DNA of 64,000 bases from the NCBI GenBank assembly GCA_001602955.1, contig LVAC01000023.1, forward strand, positions 370,133-434,132. Direction: 5' to 3'. The notes under the pieces were generated by a model. That model worked only from the letters and a program-made list of their open reading frames with translations. It had not been told where the DNA came from and did not search any database. Source of the DNA: Sulfurospirillum sp001602955 (lineage in GTDB: Bacteria; Campylobacterota; Campylobacteria; Campylobacterales; Sulfurospirillaceae). A program made the translations under genes and the position numbers. Shown here one piece after another: positions 34,161-42,906 of the stretch; the stretch's first letter is position 1, and each line of letters opens with the position of its first letter.

Positions 34161-35054
34161 ATGCTCAAAACGATTTTTCTTGTACTGTGCGCGGGACTGC
34201 ATCTCTTCGCGCTGGAGAACTACACGCTTGATGCGCGGCAATTTTGGAAAGACAAAACCCTTTTTTTGGTTATTCGTCGTTTCGAGCAAAACGATCGCAT
34301 ACGTTACCTCACGCTCAATACCCAAACCCTTCAAACACGGCTTATGAGCTTGGACAAAAATATGCTAGAGCCGATTGCTCCTCGCGCTTTAGCCCAAACG
34401 CCTTTTGCACAAACCCTGAACGCCGCCACGGCACTTTGGCAAAAAGGCGGTATCGATCATGCGTCGAGGAGGCTCGACGCGACGCTGTTTTTGACGATGG
34501 ATTTATGCCCTTCGTCCAAAAAAGGCTATGAAAGCGAGTTTCTTCGTACGCTAACGCGGCAAAACGGCAAAACACCGATCGCTGTAGCGATCAGTTCGGC
34601 GTGGTTGGAGCATCACGAAGCAGAGTTTGAGGCACTGCGAAACGACCCAGATCTTAACATCACATGGGTTAATCACACGCATACGCATTTTTACGATCGA
34701 GCTTTACCGGATCGAAAAAACTTTATGTTGCATCAAGGTACCGACGTTCAAGCCGAGATTTTAAATGTCGAACAACGCTTGATCGAAAAAGGGGTAACAC
34801 CTTCGGTTTTTTTCCGTTTTCCCGGTCTCATTGCCGATGAACGCTTGATGCGGGCATTGCGTGAGCACTACTTTTTGATTCCGCTCTCCGCCGATGCGTG
34901 GATTGCAAAAAACCAACGTCCCGAAAACGGAAGTTTGATCTTGATTCACGGCAATAAAAACGAACCTTTGGGAATCGACATGTTAGAACACATGCTTCCC
35001 GATCTGCTGAAACGTTATCGCTTTCAAGCGATCGAAGAAGCGTTTGTGCCTTAA
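34161..35054 (+). CDS. Secreted polysaccharide deacetylase family protein
   Basis: 297 aa with an N-terminal signal peptide (residues 1-17, LKTIFLVLCAGLHLFA). NodB-type features: an Asp in LFLTMDLCPS near residue 112, the His motif NHTHTHFYDR near 174 that would bind zinc, and FFRFPGLIADERLM near 215. Periplasmic deacetylation of peptidoglycan or another polysaccharide is the family role; the substrate is unknown. ATG preceded by AAAGGA. Its 3' end directly meets the convergent gene at 35055. Confidence 0.8.
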   Translation: MLKTIFLVLCAGLHLFALENYTLDARQFWKDKTLFLVIRRFEQNDRIRYLTLNTQTLQTRLMSLDKNMLEPIAPRALAQTPFAQTLNAATALWQKGGIDHASRRLDATLFLTMDLCPSSKKGYESEFLRTLTRQNGKTPIAVAISSAWLEHHEAEFEALRNDPDLNITWVNHTHTHFYDRALPDRKNFMLHQGTDVQAEILNVEQRLIEKGVTPSVFFRFPGLIADERLMRALREHYFLIPLSADAWIAKNQRPENGSLILIHGNKNEPLGIDMLEHMLPDLLKRYRFQAIEEAFVP

Positions 35055-35822
35055 TTATTCGTAGTATTCGCTGTCTTTGCGGTCGGTCACGAACATATGA
35101 CCCGGCGCGTGCGTAATCGCAAACGGCAGTTTCATCTTCGTAATCACGTTTTGGGGCGTCACGCCGCAAGGCCAAAAAAGCGGAACTTCACCCTCTTTAA
35201 TCTCGATAGGATCGCCGTAATCGGGACGGGTAATATCGCCGATGCCGATACTCTCCGGTGTTCCTGAGTGAATGGGCGCGCCGTGCATTTGCGGAAAGTG
35301 CCCCGTCACTTCATACGCGTCGGCGACCTTTTCACGCTTGATCGGGCGCATGCTTACGACCATTTCTCCCTCAAACCCCTCAACCGGCGTCAACCGAACG
35401 TTGGTGTTGTACATAGCAACATTTTTTTGCATGTCGACGTGACGAAGCGGCATACCGTTTTCGATGAGTGCCGTCTCGAACGAAAAGCTGCATCCGATCA
35501 GGAAAAAAACCAGATCGGGCGTATAATAAGGCGTAATGTCTCTTACCGTTTCGACCAAAACGCCCTCACGTAAAATATTGTACTTGGGAATCTCGGTTAA
35601 AAGATCGGCACGGTCGGCTAAAATCTCGGTATGATGCCCTTCTTTGACGATCTCCAAAACGGGAATCGCTTTTGAGTTTGCCTTGGCAAACGCTTCAAAG
35701 CCTTTGGCGTACTGCCTCGGTAACGCCACCATATTCATCTGAATGTATCCCGGACATTCGCCCGCCGTAGGTCTTGAAAATTCGCCTTTTGCGATTTTGG
35801 CACGTAATTCTTTAGGAGTCAT
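35055..35822 (-). CDS. DUF1445 protein, N-terminal module of D-glutamate cyclase
   Basis: 255 aa from the ATG at 35822 with AAGGAAA upstream. The sequence PTAGECPGYIQMNMVALP, FLIGCSFSFETALIENGMPLRH, and ITRPDYGDPIEIKEGEVPLFWPCGVTPQ is diagnostic of DUF1445 (UPF0317, putative hydro-lyase). In the mitochondrial enzyme DGLUCY this domain is fused to a DUF4392 domain, and DUF4392 is encoded here by the divergent gene 36095-36931. Interconversion of D-glutamate and 5-oxo-D-proline is therefore a plausible joint role. Confidence 0.82.
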   Translation of the reverse strand: MTPKELRAKIAKGEFSRPTAGECPGYIQMNMVALPRQYAKGFEAFAKANSKAIPVLEIVKEGHHTEILADRADLLTEIPKYNILREGVLVETVRDITPYYTPDLVFFLIGCSFSFETALIENGMPLRHVDMQKNVAMYNTNVRLTPVEGFEGEMVVSMRPIKREKVADAYEVTGHFPQMHGAPIHSGTPESIGIGDITRPDYGDPIEIKEGEVPLFWPCGVTPQNVITKMKLPFAITHAPGHMFVTDRKDSEYYE

Positions 35823-36094
35823 CGCTTTCCTTTTTCCAGACAAATTTGCCCTCAAACGCTCAATGCGTCAAAGGCTTTGCATCAAAATCTTGCATCAAAC
35901 TGCTCGTCAAACTCGTTTTTCACGAAGAAAAAGCACTCAAGGTACATGGGCATCGCGCCAAGGACGACTCGATGTTAAGAGAGTCTTTGACGGTTTAGGG
36001 TAAAGTTCTGCAAGAACGCTCTTGATTAATCGCATTGTACCCAATTTTTAGGTACAATTTTTCACGATAAGATTTTGAAAATAAAAAGGTTTTT
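35823..36094. promoter_or_regulatory. Divergent control region of the DUF1445 and DUF4392 genes
   Basis: 272 nt without a gene. It holds an inverted repeat, ATTGTACC (36034-36041) and GGTACAAT (36051-36058), 37 nt before the DUF4392 start. The right arm contains a TACAAT -10-like box. A regulator binding here could control the plus-strand gene. Confidence 0.45.
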
Positions 36095-36931
36095 ATGAAC
36101 GCATTTTCTTCGATTGAGGCGATTACGCTTCAACACTCCACTCGCCATATGGATAAGATTCAAGCGCAATTTCCCCAAGCACACACGCAAAAAGCCGTTG
36201 AAGCTTTTGTGAAACTCGATAAAGGGGTCGTTTTTATTTACACGGGATTTTACGTTGCGGGCTTCGCCGAAACGGACGGACCCATAGGTGCTTATTTTCT
36301 TGCAAAAACGTTTCAGACCTTAGGCTTCACGCCCGTCATCATTACCGACCACTTTTGCGAAGACTACTTTTTCGAATTTAAAACGCTCTACATTCCTCTT
36401 GAGGGACTTTTTAAAGAGCAATACGAACTCTTGCTCAATACCTACAAACCCGTATGCCATTTTGCGATCGAACGTTGCGGACAAAACAAAGAGGGCAAAT
36501 ACCTCAATGCGCGCGGCGTCGATATTAAGGAGTTTACCGCACCCGTAGACGAACTCTTCAAACTGGGCTCTAAAACCGCTCCGAGTTTCGGTATCGGCGA
36601 CGGCGGTAACGAAATCGGTATGGGAAGCTTCGCCGAAGTGCTCAAAAACAAAGAATTTTTTTACGACTATTGCGTCATTGCTTGCGACTACCCGATGATT
36701 GCTTCGGTCTCCAACTGGGGCGGATACGGCTTTATCGCCGAGCTTGAAAAAGTCTTACATGTAAACGTTTTACCCAGCTTTGAAGAGGTTGAAAAATACC
36801 TTGAATTTATCGTCTCCAAAGGCTCGGTGGACGGCATCAAGCGCGAATCCACTATGTCCGTGGACGGTAAAGAATGGTCGATAGAACCCCAAATACTTCA
36901 AGCACTCAAAGAGTATGCTACGAAAGGATAA
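36095..36931 (+). CDS. DUF4392 protein, D-glutamate cyclase catalytic module
   Basis: 278 aa. VVFIYTGFYVAGFAETDGPIGAYFLAKTF near residue 50, FAIERCGQNKEGKYLNARG near 125 and FGIGDGGNEIGMGS near 168 identify the DUF4392 / glutamate cyclase domain. In mammals DGLUCY uses this domain to turn D-glutamate into 5-oxo-D-proline. The partner DUF1445 gene is divergent. ATG preceded by AAAAAGG. A TTACATGTAA motif encodes LHV at 36755. The thioredoxin gene follows by 3 nt. Confidence 0.85.
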   Translation: MNAFSSIEAITLQHSTRHMDKIQAQFPQAHTQKAVEAFVKLDKGVVFIYTGFYVAGFAETDGPIGAYFLAKTFQTLGFTPVIITDHFCEDYFFEFKTLYIPLEGLFKEQYELLLNTYKPVCHFAIERCGQNKEGKYLNARGVDIKEFTAPVDELFKLGSKTAPSFGIGDGGNEIGMGSFAEVLKNKEFFYDYCVIACDYPMIASVSNWGGYGFIAELEKVLHVNVLPSFEEVEKYLEFIVSKGSVDGIKRESTMSVDGKEWSIEPQILQALKEYATKG

Positions 36932-36934
36932 ACG

Positions 36935-37357
36935 ATGAAAGTCATCTGTCCCAACTGCTTGGCAACCAACAACGTTCCCAAACTCGAAGTCTATAAAAAA
37001 GCCAATTGCGGCAAATGCAAAGAGAGTTTGCTCGACCCTCATCCCATCGCCCTCTCAAGCGATACGATCGATGCGATTTTGGAAAGTACCGACGTACCCG
37101 TCATCGTCGACTTTTGGGCGCCGTGGTGCGGACCGTGCAAAGCCTTCGCCCCCACCTTCCAACAAGCCGCCCGCGCCTACCCGCTTCGTGTTTTGTTCGC
37201 TAAAGTCGACACCGAAGCCGAACAATTTTTAGCTTCTCGCTTTAAAATCCGCTCGATTCCGACACTGATCGTTTTTAAAGACGGCGTGGAAGTTGAGCGC
37301 GTGAGCGGAGCCATGAGCGATGAAGATTTGGACGCTTTTGTGGAGAGGTTTTTGTAA
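36935..37357 (+). CDS. trxC: Thioredoxin 2 (TrxC type, zinc ribbon)
   Basis: 140 aa. An N-terminal zinc ribbon with Cys5, Cys8, Cys25 and Cys28 (CPNC...CGKC) precedes a thioredoxin domain with the active site WCGPC at 64-68 and cis-Pro in RSIPTLIVF. A cytoplasmic disulfide reductase, in E. coli induced by oxidative stress. It begins 3 nt after the DUF4392 stop with AAAGGAT upstream, so it is co-transcribed with it. Confidence 0.93.
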   Translation: MKVICPNCLATNNVPKLEVYKKANCGKCKESLLDPHPIALSSDTIDAILESTDVPVIVDFWAPWCGPCKAFAPTFQQAARAYPLRVLFAKVDTEAEQFLASRFKIRSIPTLIVFKDGVEVERVSGAMSDEDLDAFVERFL

Positions 37358-37358
37358 T

Positions 37359-37388
37359 TTACATGTAAGCCTAGTTGCTTACATGTAA
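37359..37388 (+). terminator. Hairpin of two TTACATGTAA motifs after trxC
   Basis: TTACATGTAAGC (37359-37370) pairs perfectly with GCTTACATGTAA (37377-37388), 12 bp with a 6-nt loop, directly after the trxC stop. Each arm is itself the palindromic motif. No T-tract, so termination is only inferred. Confidence 0.65.
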
Positions 37389-37479
37389 GAATTACGGACA
37401 GACAAAAAGGCTACTCAAAATGTTGTGTTTAAAGGCTCTGCCAATTTTTTCTTGATCTCTGCAAGTTCTATTTTATATC

Positions 37480-37907
37480 CTAAACTTCAAAATTCGTTAA
37501 AAATCTCAAAACCTGCTCGTTCTTCACATTCTCTACTTTAGCGTGTGCGATGGCGTTTTCAAGCATAATCTTTTCTGTCGTAACAAGAAAAATTAACTCT
37601 TTTTGATATTCAGGTAATTTATGCGCGATTACTTCCCAAACGATCTCTTCATCAATGCCAAAATAGCCATGATTGATTTGGTTACGAAAGTCGACGATAC
37701 GACGGTATTCACTTTTAAGAAGTCCGCTATTTAAGAGCATTTTGGTGGCTTCGCCGATGAGATCTCAAGCTCTCTGATGCACGCATCCCATGCCATTTCA
37801 TGAGAGAACAATTCAGCTCCATTTCTTATCTTACATGTAAAGCGGGAAATTTTATCAATAGCGATGAAAATATCGACGATGTAGAGGCTTATATCGCGGT
37901 TAGACAT
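37480..37907 (-). pseudogene. hepT: HepT-like toxin, frameshifted
   Basis: The HEPN toxin of an MntA/HepT pair, broken by a frameshift near 37758-37768. The first part starts at the ATG at 37907 (MSNRDISLYIVDIFIAIDKI) and overlaps mntA by 8 nt. It runs to RELEI and then continues in the next frame as IGEATKMLLNSGLL to a normal C-terminus. A two-base insertion in a GATCTCATC context explains it. The RNase motif R-x4-H-x-Y (RNQINHGY) is intact in the second part. HepT is an RNase; here the full protein cannot be made without frameshifting. Confidence 0.8.
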
Positions 37908-38184
37908 AGAGTACTTCGTGGGCGATTTTCTCTTTGATGAGATTGCGAATGGACTTTTCAAGCCCCAAATCGACTTTCGCTCCCAACTCTTTTTCGAGAA
38001 GTTCTTTAAGTGCATAGTAGTTGTCAAAACTTGAGGGCATATCGACGATGATGTCGATGTCGCTTTGTGGGGTTTGCTGCTCTTTGGCGTAACTTCCAAA
38101 AAGCCCTATTTTTTTGACATTAAACTGCTCTTGTAAGAAAGATTTGTGCGTTTTGAGATAGTCTAAAATCAACTCTTTGGTCAT
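37900..38184 (-). CDS. mntA: MntA-like minimal nucleotidyltransferase antitoxin
   Basis: 94 aa. The nucleotidyltransferase motif GS-x10-D-x-D is complete (G30-S31, D42, D44: FGSYAKEQQTPQSDID). In characterised pairs this enzyme AMPylates a Tyr of HepT and neutralizes it. The hepT start overlaps its stop. The antitoxin is intact whereas the toxin is frameshifted. ATG at 38184; no strong ribosome-binding site. Confidence 0.88.
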   Translation of the reverse strand: MTKELILDYLKTHKSFLQEQFNVKKIGLFGSYAKEQQTPQSDIDIIVDMPSSFDNYYALKELLEKELGAKVDLGLEKSIRNLIKEKIAHEVLYV

Positions 38185-38319
38185 AAGCCACTTCCTCTTT
38201 TTAGTGCTTCTATTGTATCAAAAAAAGAGTTTTTTGTGCATTATCTTTCATTCTGAAATATTTTTAACCCCTCAACTCCCACTTTGCTACCATACTCTTA
38301 TAAATCAAAACTGAGGTGC

Positions 38320-38673
38320 ATGATGGTTCTTGGCAAATGTCCGTATTGCGGCGGTAGTGTCATCTCGCAAAAGTTGACTATACAAGGTCAAAAGGTCAAT
38401 CTTTATGCGTGTGAGCATGCGAAAAAAGAGCGGGACATCAACGATGATTATGTGTTTAGCAGTGAGGCAACGTGTCGGTTTCGGGTTTACTCGAACACCT
38501 TTTTGCGCTGGAACAAGCGAAGTTTGAGTGAGTACGAGATGAAACAGCTTTTGAAAGAGGGGCAGATCGCGGTGCGGTTGCATGGGCGAAAAGGCACGGG
38601 AGAGTATTTTAAATACGTCATCACCGATCCCGAATACGGCGTGAGTATTGTATGGGATAGCGAGGTCGCTTAG
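38320..38673 (+). CDS. Zinc-ribbon protein resembling a topoisomerase C-terminal domain
   Basis: 117 aa from the ATG at 38320 (a second ATG follows directly), with GAGG upstream. A CPYCGG knuckle at the N-terminus, a second Cys in YACEHA and a third in EATCRF. The rest (FLRWNKRSLSEYEMKQLLKEG, then GRKGTGEYFKYVITDPEYGVS) resembles the C-terminal repeat found in topoisomerase III-type proteins. A stand-alone form would be a DNA-binding accessory protein. The match is by eye only. Confidence 0.55.
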   Translation: MMVLGKCPYCGGSVISQKLTIQGQKVNLYACEHAKKERDINDDYVFSSEATCRFRVYSNTFLRWNKRSLSEYEMKQLLKEGQIAVRLHGRKGTGEYFKYVITDPEYGVSIVWDSEVA

Positions 38674-38691
38674 GGCTTACATGTCACGATT

Positions 38692-39999
38692 TTACGGGTT
38701 GATTTGAGGGGACGGCATATCGATGAAATAGCCTTGCGAATAGTCGATGCCAAGCTGTTTGACGGTGGAGAGAACCGTGCTAGAGTGCACAAACTCCGCG
38801 ACCGTTTTGATGCCCATTTTTTTGGAAAACGCGACGATGGTTTCGACGACGATTTGGGCATTTTTGTCTTTGTCGATGTCTTTGATGAGGCTTCCGTCGA
38901 TCTTGATAAAATCGGGATTGAGTTTGATGATGTACGAAAAGTTGGAAAACCCGCTTCCAAAATCATCGATGGCGACTTTGGCACCGTAGCGTTTGATCTC
39001 GTTGAAAAAATGGACGACTTTATTATAATCGTTCACTCTTTCCGATTCTAAAAGTTCGAAGGTCAAACGCTCTCCCATACGAGAATCGTGAAGTTTTTGA
39101 ATAATAAAATCATAAATGTCTTGATTGACGATGTCTTCAAACGAGAGGTTAATGCTAAAGTCATAACTATTGTGCTCGAAAATCTCAAACGTTTTTTCGA
39201 TGATCGTCGTCGTAATTTTGTCGTAAACTTTGATCATTTTGGCAACGGGAATAAAGTTGTGCGGCGTGTGAATAATGCCCTCTTCATCAATCATACGCGA
39301 AAGCGACTCGAACTTAACCACAATGCCCGTTTCGTTGTCGATAATCGGCTGAAAATAAGGAACGATGCCCGAGCAATCAACGATGGCTTTGCGCACTTTG
39401 GTCGCGTATTTGAGGTTATTTTCATACTCTTGCGCAAACGGCATCGAGTCTTCGAAAATCCAGTATTTGAGTTGTTTCTTTTTCGCAAACTTTTGCGCCA
39501 TGCTGACTTTGGAAAAAATATCGTCGTTGCTCTCGCTTGCGCTGGAAGATAAAGTCGAATCGACGTAAATTTCCGTTTGTGCGTACGCATACTTGATGTG
39601 CGTCAGTTTTTTACACAATTGGCTAACGTAGGCTTTCAGCGTGTAAAAATTCATTTTTTCCGAAAGCAAGATCGCAAATTCGTCTCCGGCGATGCGGTAA
39701 ACGCGCGTATCGCCTAGCTCGCTTTTCAGTGTTTTTGCAAACGATTCTAAAATAAAATCGCCCACGACAAAACCGTAAAAATCGTTTAAAAGCTTGAAAT
39801 TATCAATATTTGCGATGATTAACGTAAAGCGCGTCGCCTCTTCAAGATCATGGCGCAATTGGTACAGATTGGGAAGACGCGTCAAAGGGTCGATGTAAAA
39901 TTGCTCGATAAGGCTTTGCTGCACGACGTGAAGCTCGCGACTGAGAAGTTTGACTTTGTCTTGCAACGCCGTTGCGCTCGATACATCCCTATTCATCAC
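38692..39999 (-). CDS. GGDEF-EAL protein with variant motifs
   Basis: 435 aa, soluble. A short N-terminal helix is followed by a GGDEF domain starting at DPLTRLPN (residue about 38), with AGDEF at the active site and no RxxD I-site. The EAL domain has ESL in place of EAL, but the other metal and catalytic residues are kept: DDFGSGFSN, IKID, AEFV and QGY. Diguanylate cyclase and phosphodiesterase activities are both possible. ATG at 39999; a second ATG follows immediately. Monocistronic. Confidence 0.85.
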   Translation of the reverse strand: MMNRDVSSATALQDKVKLLSRELHVVQQSLIEQFYIDPLTRLPNLYQLRHDLEEATRFTLIIANIDNFKLLNDFYGFVVGDFILESFAKTLKSELGDTRVYRIAGDEFAILLSEKMNFYTLKAYVSQLCKKLTHIKYAYAQTEIYVDSTLSSSASESNDDIFSKVSMAQKFAKKKQLKYWIFEDSMPFAQEYENNLKYATKVRKAIVDCSGIVPYFQPIIDNETGIVVKFESLSRMIDEEGIIHTPHNFIPVAKMIKVYDKITTTIIEKTFEIFEHNSYDFSINLSFEDIVNQDIYDFIIQKLHDSRMGERLTFELLESERVNDYNKVVHFFNEIKRYGAKVAIDDFGSGFSNFSYIIKLNPDFIKIDGSLIKDIDKDKNAQIVVETIVAFSKKMGIKTVAEFVHSSTVLSTVKQLGIDYSQGYFIDMPSPQINP

Positions 40000-40133
40000 A
40001 TGACCTTATGGCATTTTTTGAGATTCGCTTATAATTGTACCGAAAAAGAGAGAAATTTAAAGCGTGCCGTTTTGCTATCGTATTTTACGAAAGGTTTTGC
40101 TAGAATCATTGCTAAAAACATCAAGGAAAAACT

Positions 40134-40481
40134 ATGAAACGTTTATGTCTAATGATGACGGTTTTCTTTCTTCTCAACGCCTATGCCGCGCCTAAGACGA
40201 AAGAAGTCGAGGTACCTAGAACGGCGTATCAAGATATTTATAAATATTACGTCCTTGAAGAAAGCAAGAAAGCTACTAATTTTCAAGTGATTTATAAACG
40301 CGTGGGTGCAAGCTCGTTTGACTACGGTATCGTCGAAATCAATTGCGCGGGAAAAGTGATTCGCTTGCTCGGGAAAAGTGTCAAATCCGTACGCGACATC
40401 AATACCGACAATCCTTCTCCTTGGATCGCGCCTCCGCTTAGAACGATCGAATCGGATATGATCGCTTACGTTTGCCGTTAA
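40134..40481 (+). CDS. Hypothetical secreted protein
   Basis: 115 aa with a clear signal peptide (MKRLCLMMTVFFLLNAYAAP, cleavage probably after YAA). The mature part has two Cys (IVEINCAGK, IAYVCR) that could form a disulfide. Pattern DYGIVEINCAGKVIRLLG hints at a small beta-rich periplasmic protein. No family assigned. ATG preceded by AAGGAAAA. It overlaps the convergent 120-aa gene by 4 nt. Confidence 0.65.
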   Translation: MKRLCLMMTVFFLLNAYAAPKTKEVEVPRTAYQDIYKYYVLEESKKATNFQVIYKRVGASSFDYGIVEINCAGKVIRLLGKSVKSVRDINTDNPSPWIAPPLRTIESDMIAYVCR

Positions 40482-40840
40482 GAGAGCAGTTGTTGTAAAA
40501 GCGGTTTCATTTGAGCGTAATCGTCACGTTTGCTAAACGCTTCCATCAGTTGCATTTTTGCCGCATACACCTGTGAATCAAAATAGGTCATAGACGTACC
40601 AAAATCAAGTCCGCTTATGCCCAATGCATGCATGGCTTCCCAAACTTCAGGAGTACTGAAAGCCTGCGTCGTTTTTTCGACCGCAAGACGGCTTAGCCAC
40701 GCGTTATCGCCTTTGTTCGCACCCGTCGAATCGTAGTGCAATAAAAAGTCTTCAAAGCTTGCATCTTCGCCTTTGACGGAAGTGTAAAGTGCATAACTTG
40801 CACCCGCGTACGGGTCAATCTCGAAAAGTCGGCTGTCCAT
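40478..40840 (-). CDS. Hypothetical protein
   Basis: 120 aa from the ATG at 40840, with AAGGAG six bases upstream. Mostly helical by composition, no Cys, no membrane segment, no recognised domain. It overlaps the secreted-protein gene tail to tail by 4 nt and lies downstream of the phoX-like gene, 84 nt after its stop. Confidence 0.6.
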   Translation of the reverse strand: MDSRLFEIDPYAGASYALYTSVKGEDASFEDFLLHYDSTGANKGDNAWLSRLAVEKTTQAFSTPEVWEAMHALGISGLDFGTSMTYFDSQVYAAKMQLMEAFSKRDDYAQMKPLLQQLLS

Positions 40841-40924
40841 GATCTGCTCCTTGTTCTTCGTTAAAAGCAAGCAAAAAACATACCTTTTCGAAACTCGGGG
40901 AGATCTCTCCCCGAAGCTTCAATT

Positions 40925-42745
40925 TTATTCAAACGCCGGGAACGGTCCTACGACGCCAACCCACGACTCAATGTCTTGCGGCGAGCTTTTTTTGTCTTTA
41001 TCGCTCTCGCCGTAAGGATGTTGCACGACCGCAGTCAAATAAGCGTTACCGCCGATGTTAGGATACCAAAACGGAGAGGTCGTTTCAGAACCGTAAGGGG
41101 TCGTGAAAATACGCGTCAACTTCTTCGTCTCAACGTTATACGCCCACATGTAATCGATTTGGCGTAGATTCGTATCTTCTCCGATAATGAGAAGGTTGGA
41201 GTTTTTGATAAACGTCAGATTGTCCGGCTCGGCAATCGCGTCGACGGAGCATTTGTTGCCCTCGTAATCGCTCCCCTTAGGATACGTCTTCATTTCGCCC
41301 ATTACTTCGCCGACAAAAGTCGTCGCGACCATCGCACTCGCAAGCGGCGTACCGTTTACGTCTTTTTGTCCGGAGGCAATATCTAAACGGTAAACCCCGC
41401 CGCAGTCGTTACGCGGAAGTTTGATGTGATTTCCGCCGCCTTGGTCGTACTTATCGCTCGCTTCACCGCTTTTTTTGTAGTCTTCCATCCCGTAAAGTAC
41501 GCGGCTAATCGCGATATAGAGCTGATTGGTTTTTGGATTGAACGTAATACCCTCTTTTTTATTGAACTCCGTCGTCGCACCGAGGTATGCCGCGTAACGT
41601 CGCGCTTCGAGGCGTGAAGCGGCTATTTCCATACCTTCTTTGAGTTTCAAACATTCAAAACCCCATGAAGTATTGACGGAACGAAAATCCGCCGGACATT
41701 TGCCGTTCATGTCTTTGGCGACTTCAAACATAGCGTCGATGGAGAGCTTTTTATCGACGTAACTTCTGATTTGGGCGTCGCTTGCATGTCCAAGATTGAT
41801 CCACGTAAGGTTAAAAGCACCTCCGTTGCGATCGCTTTTTTGTTCCAACTTTGCCGAATAAAGCGTTCCGGCACTAAGATCTTTGGGCTGATCGGCAATA
41901 AACATAAACAGTGCGCCGTTCACGCCGTCATCGGTTAGGTAGACGGTTTTTTCATCGGGCATAACGTAACCTAACTCATGCGCAAAGCGTCCCATCGCAT
42001 AGTGCTTGACGTATTTCGTGTCGCCTTTGTCGCTGGTGATGGTCACTTCGGGCATCCAACCCCAGTAGTAAGGATTGAGTGCTTTTTCGCCTTCTTTAAA
42101 GTAGAGCGTGAAGTTAAAGTAGTATTCGTCTTTAGCTAAAGCTCTCGCGTTAGGTTCATACTCTTCGCTACCGAGATGGCTTCCCCACGGCGTTTTCATA
42201 CCTGCACAGTGAACCCAACCGCCGTAATAATCTGCTTGGGAAATAGGGCTGGTTGCAACGGCTTTTAACCCGCCCTCAGCCGTTTTTTCGAGTCTGGAAA
42301 TGTACATCGCGCCCGGTCCGCATTCAAATTGGGTAATCGCGTACAATTGTCCATTGCGTTCATGCAAGGTCGTATGATCGGGGCCTGAACCGTCTTTACT
42401 CGTTTTACAGACGAAAGGACTTCCGTCTTTGTGGTTGATCGGCACGCCCGCTTCATTTTTGATTTGACCGAAAATCTCAGTTGTTTTGCCGTCTAAACTC
42501 GGTAAAACTTGACCTGTTCGAGCGATCGTATGCCAACCGATTTTATAACTTTTGCCGTTAATCGTCACCTCTTCGGAGGTTAGGATTTGCCTTTTTTGCG
42601 CATCGCTAATCGGTGCGTCGACGGATTTGAACGCAACATCGTTCAAGGATTGCGACGAGACGGAGGGTTGAGTCGTGCTACAGGCCGTGAAAACCAAGCC
42701 GAGCAACGCCGCACCGGTAACGCTTTTTAAAACGGTGTAAGCCAT
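40925..42745 (-). CDS. PhoX/DUF839-type phosphatase, predicted lipoprotein
   Basis: 606 aa. VHCAGMKTPWGSHLGSEEYEPN, YAMGRFAHELGYVMPDEKTVYLTDDG and PDNLTFIKNSNLLIIGEDT are PhoX-family signatures; PhoX is an Fe/Ca alkaline phosphatase. The N-terminus is a lipoprotein signal with Cys22 in a lipobox (VFTAC), without the twin-arginine motif usual for PhoX export. Substrate could be phosphomonoesters or another ester. Divergent from a cytochrome-like gene, with 161 nt between starts. The start Met has AAGGAAA upstream. Confidence 0.85.
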   Translation of the reverse strand: MAYTVLKSVTGAALLGLVFTACSTTQPSVSSQSLNDVAFKSVDAPISDAQKRQILTSEEVTINGKSYKIGWHTIARTGQVLPSLDGKTTEIFGQIKNEAGVPINHKDGSPFVCKTSKDGSGPDHTTLHERNGQLYAITQFECGPGAMYISRLEKTAEGGLKAVATSPISQADYYGGWVHCAGMKTPWGSHLGSEEYEPNARALAKDEYYFNFTLYFKEGEKALNPYYWGWMPEVTITSDKGDTKYVKHYAMGRFAHELGYVMPDEKTVYLTDDGVNGALFMFIADQPKDLSAGTLYSAKLEQKSDRNGGAFNLTWINLGHASDAQIRSYVDKKLSIDAMFEVAKDMNGKCPADFRSVNTSWGFECLKLKEGMEIAASRLEARRYAAYLGATTEFNKKEGITFNPKTNQLYIAISRVLYGMEDYKKSGEASDKYDQGGGNHIKLPRNDCGGVYRLDIASGQKDVNGTPLASAMVATTFVGEVMGEMKTYPKGSDYEGNKCSVDAIAEPDNLTFIKNSNLLIIGEDTNLRQIDYMWAYNVETKKLTRIFTTPYGSETTSPFWYPNIGGNAYLTAVVQHPYGESDKDKKSSPQDIESWVGVVGPFPAFE

Positions 42746-42906
42746 AGTTTTTTCCTTTCAATCGTAATTAAAGTCTACTGCGTAATCTTAAAATCAATTC
42801 ATTACGGCTCTATTACAAACGTGTGACATTTTACAGTCTCAAAGACGTAATCAAATCGAAACCCTTGCACTTTATAATGAAGCCATCCCAACACAAGAGC
42901 GACACG

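Noticed and set aside
37731..38099. 122-codon minus-strand frame as an independent gene
   Set aside because: Its first 64 codons are out-of-frame mntA and the rest is the first part of frameshifted hepT.
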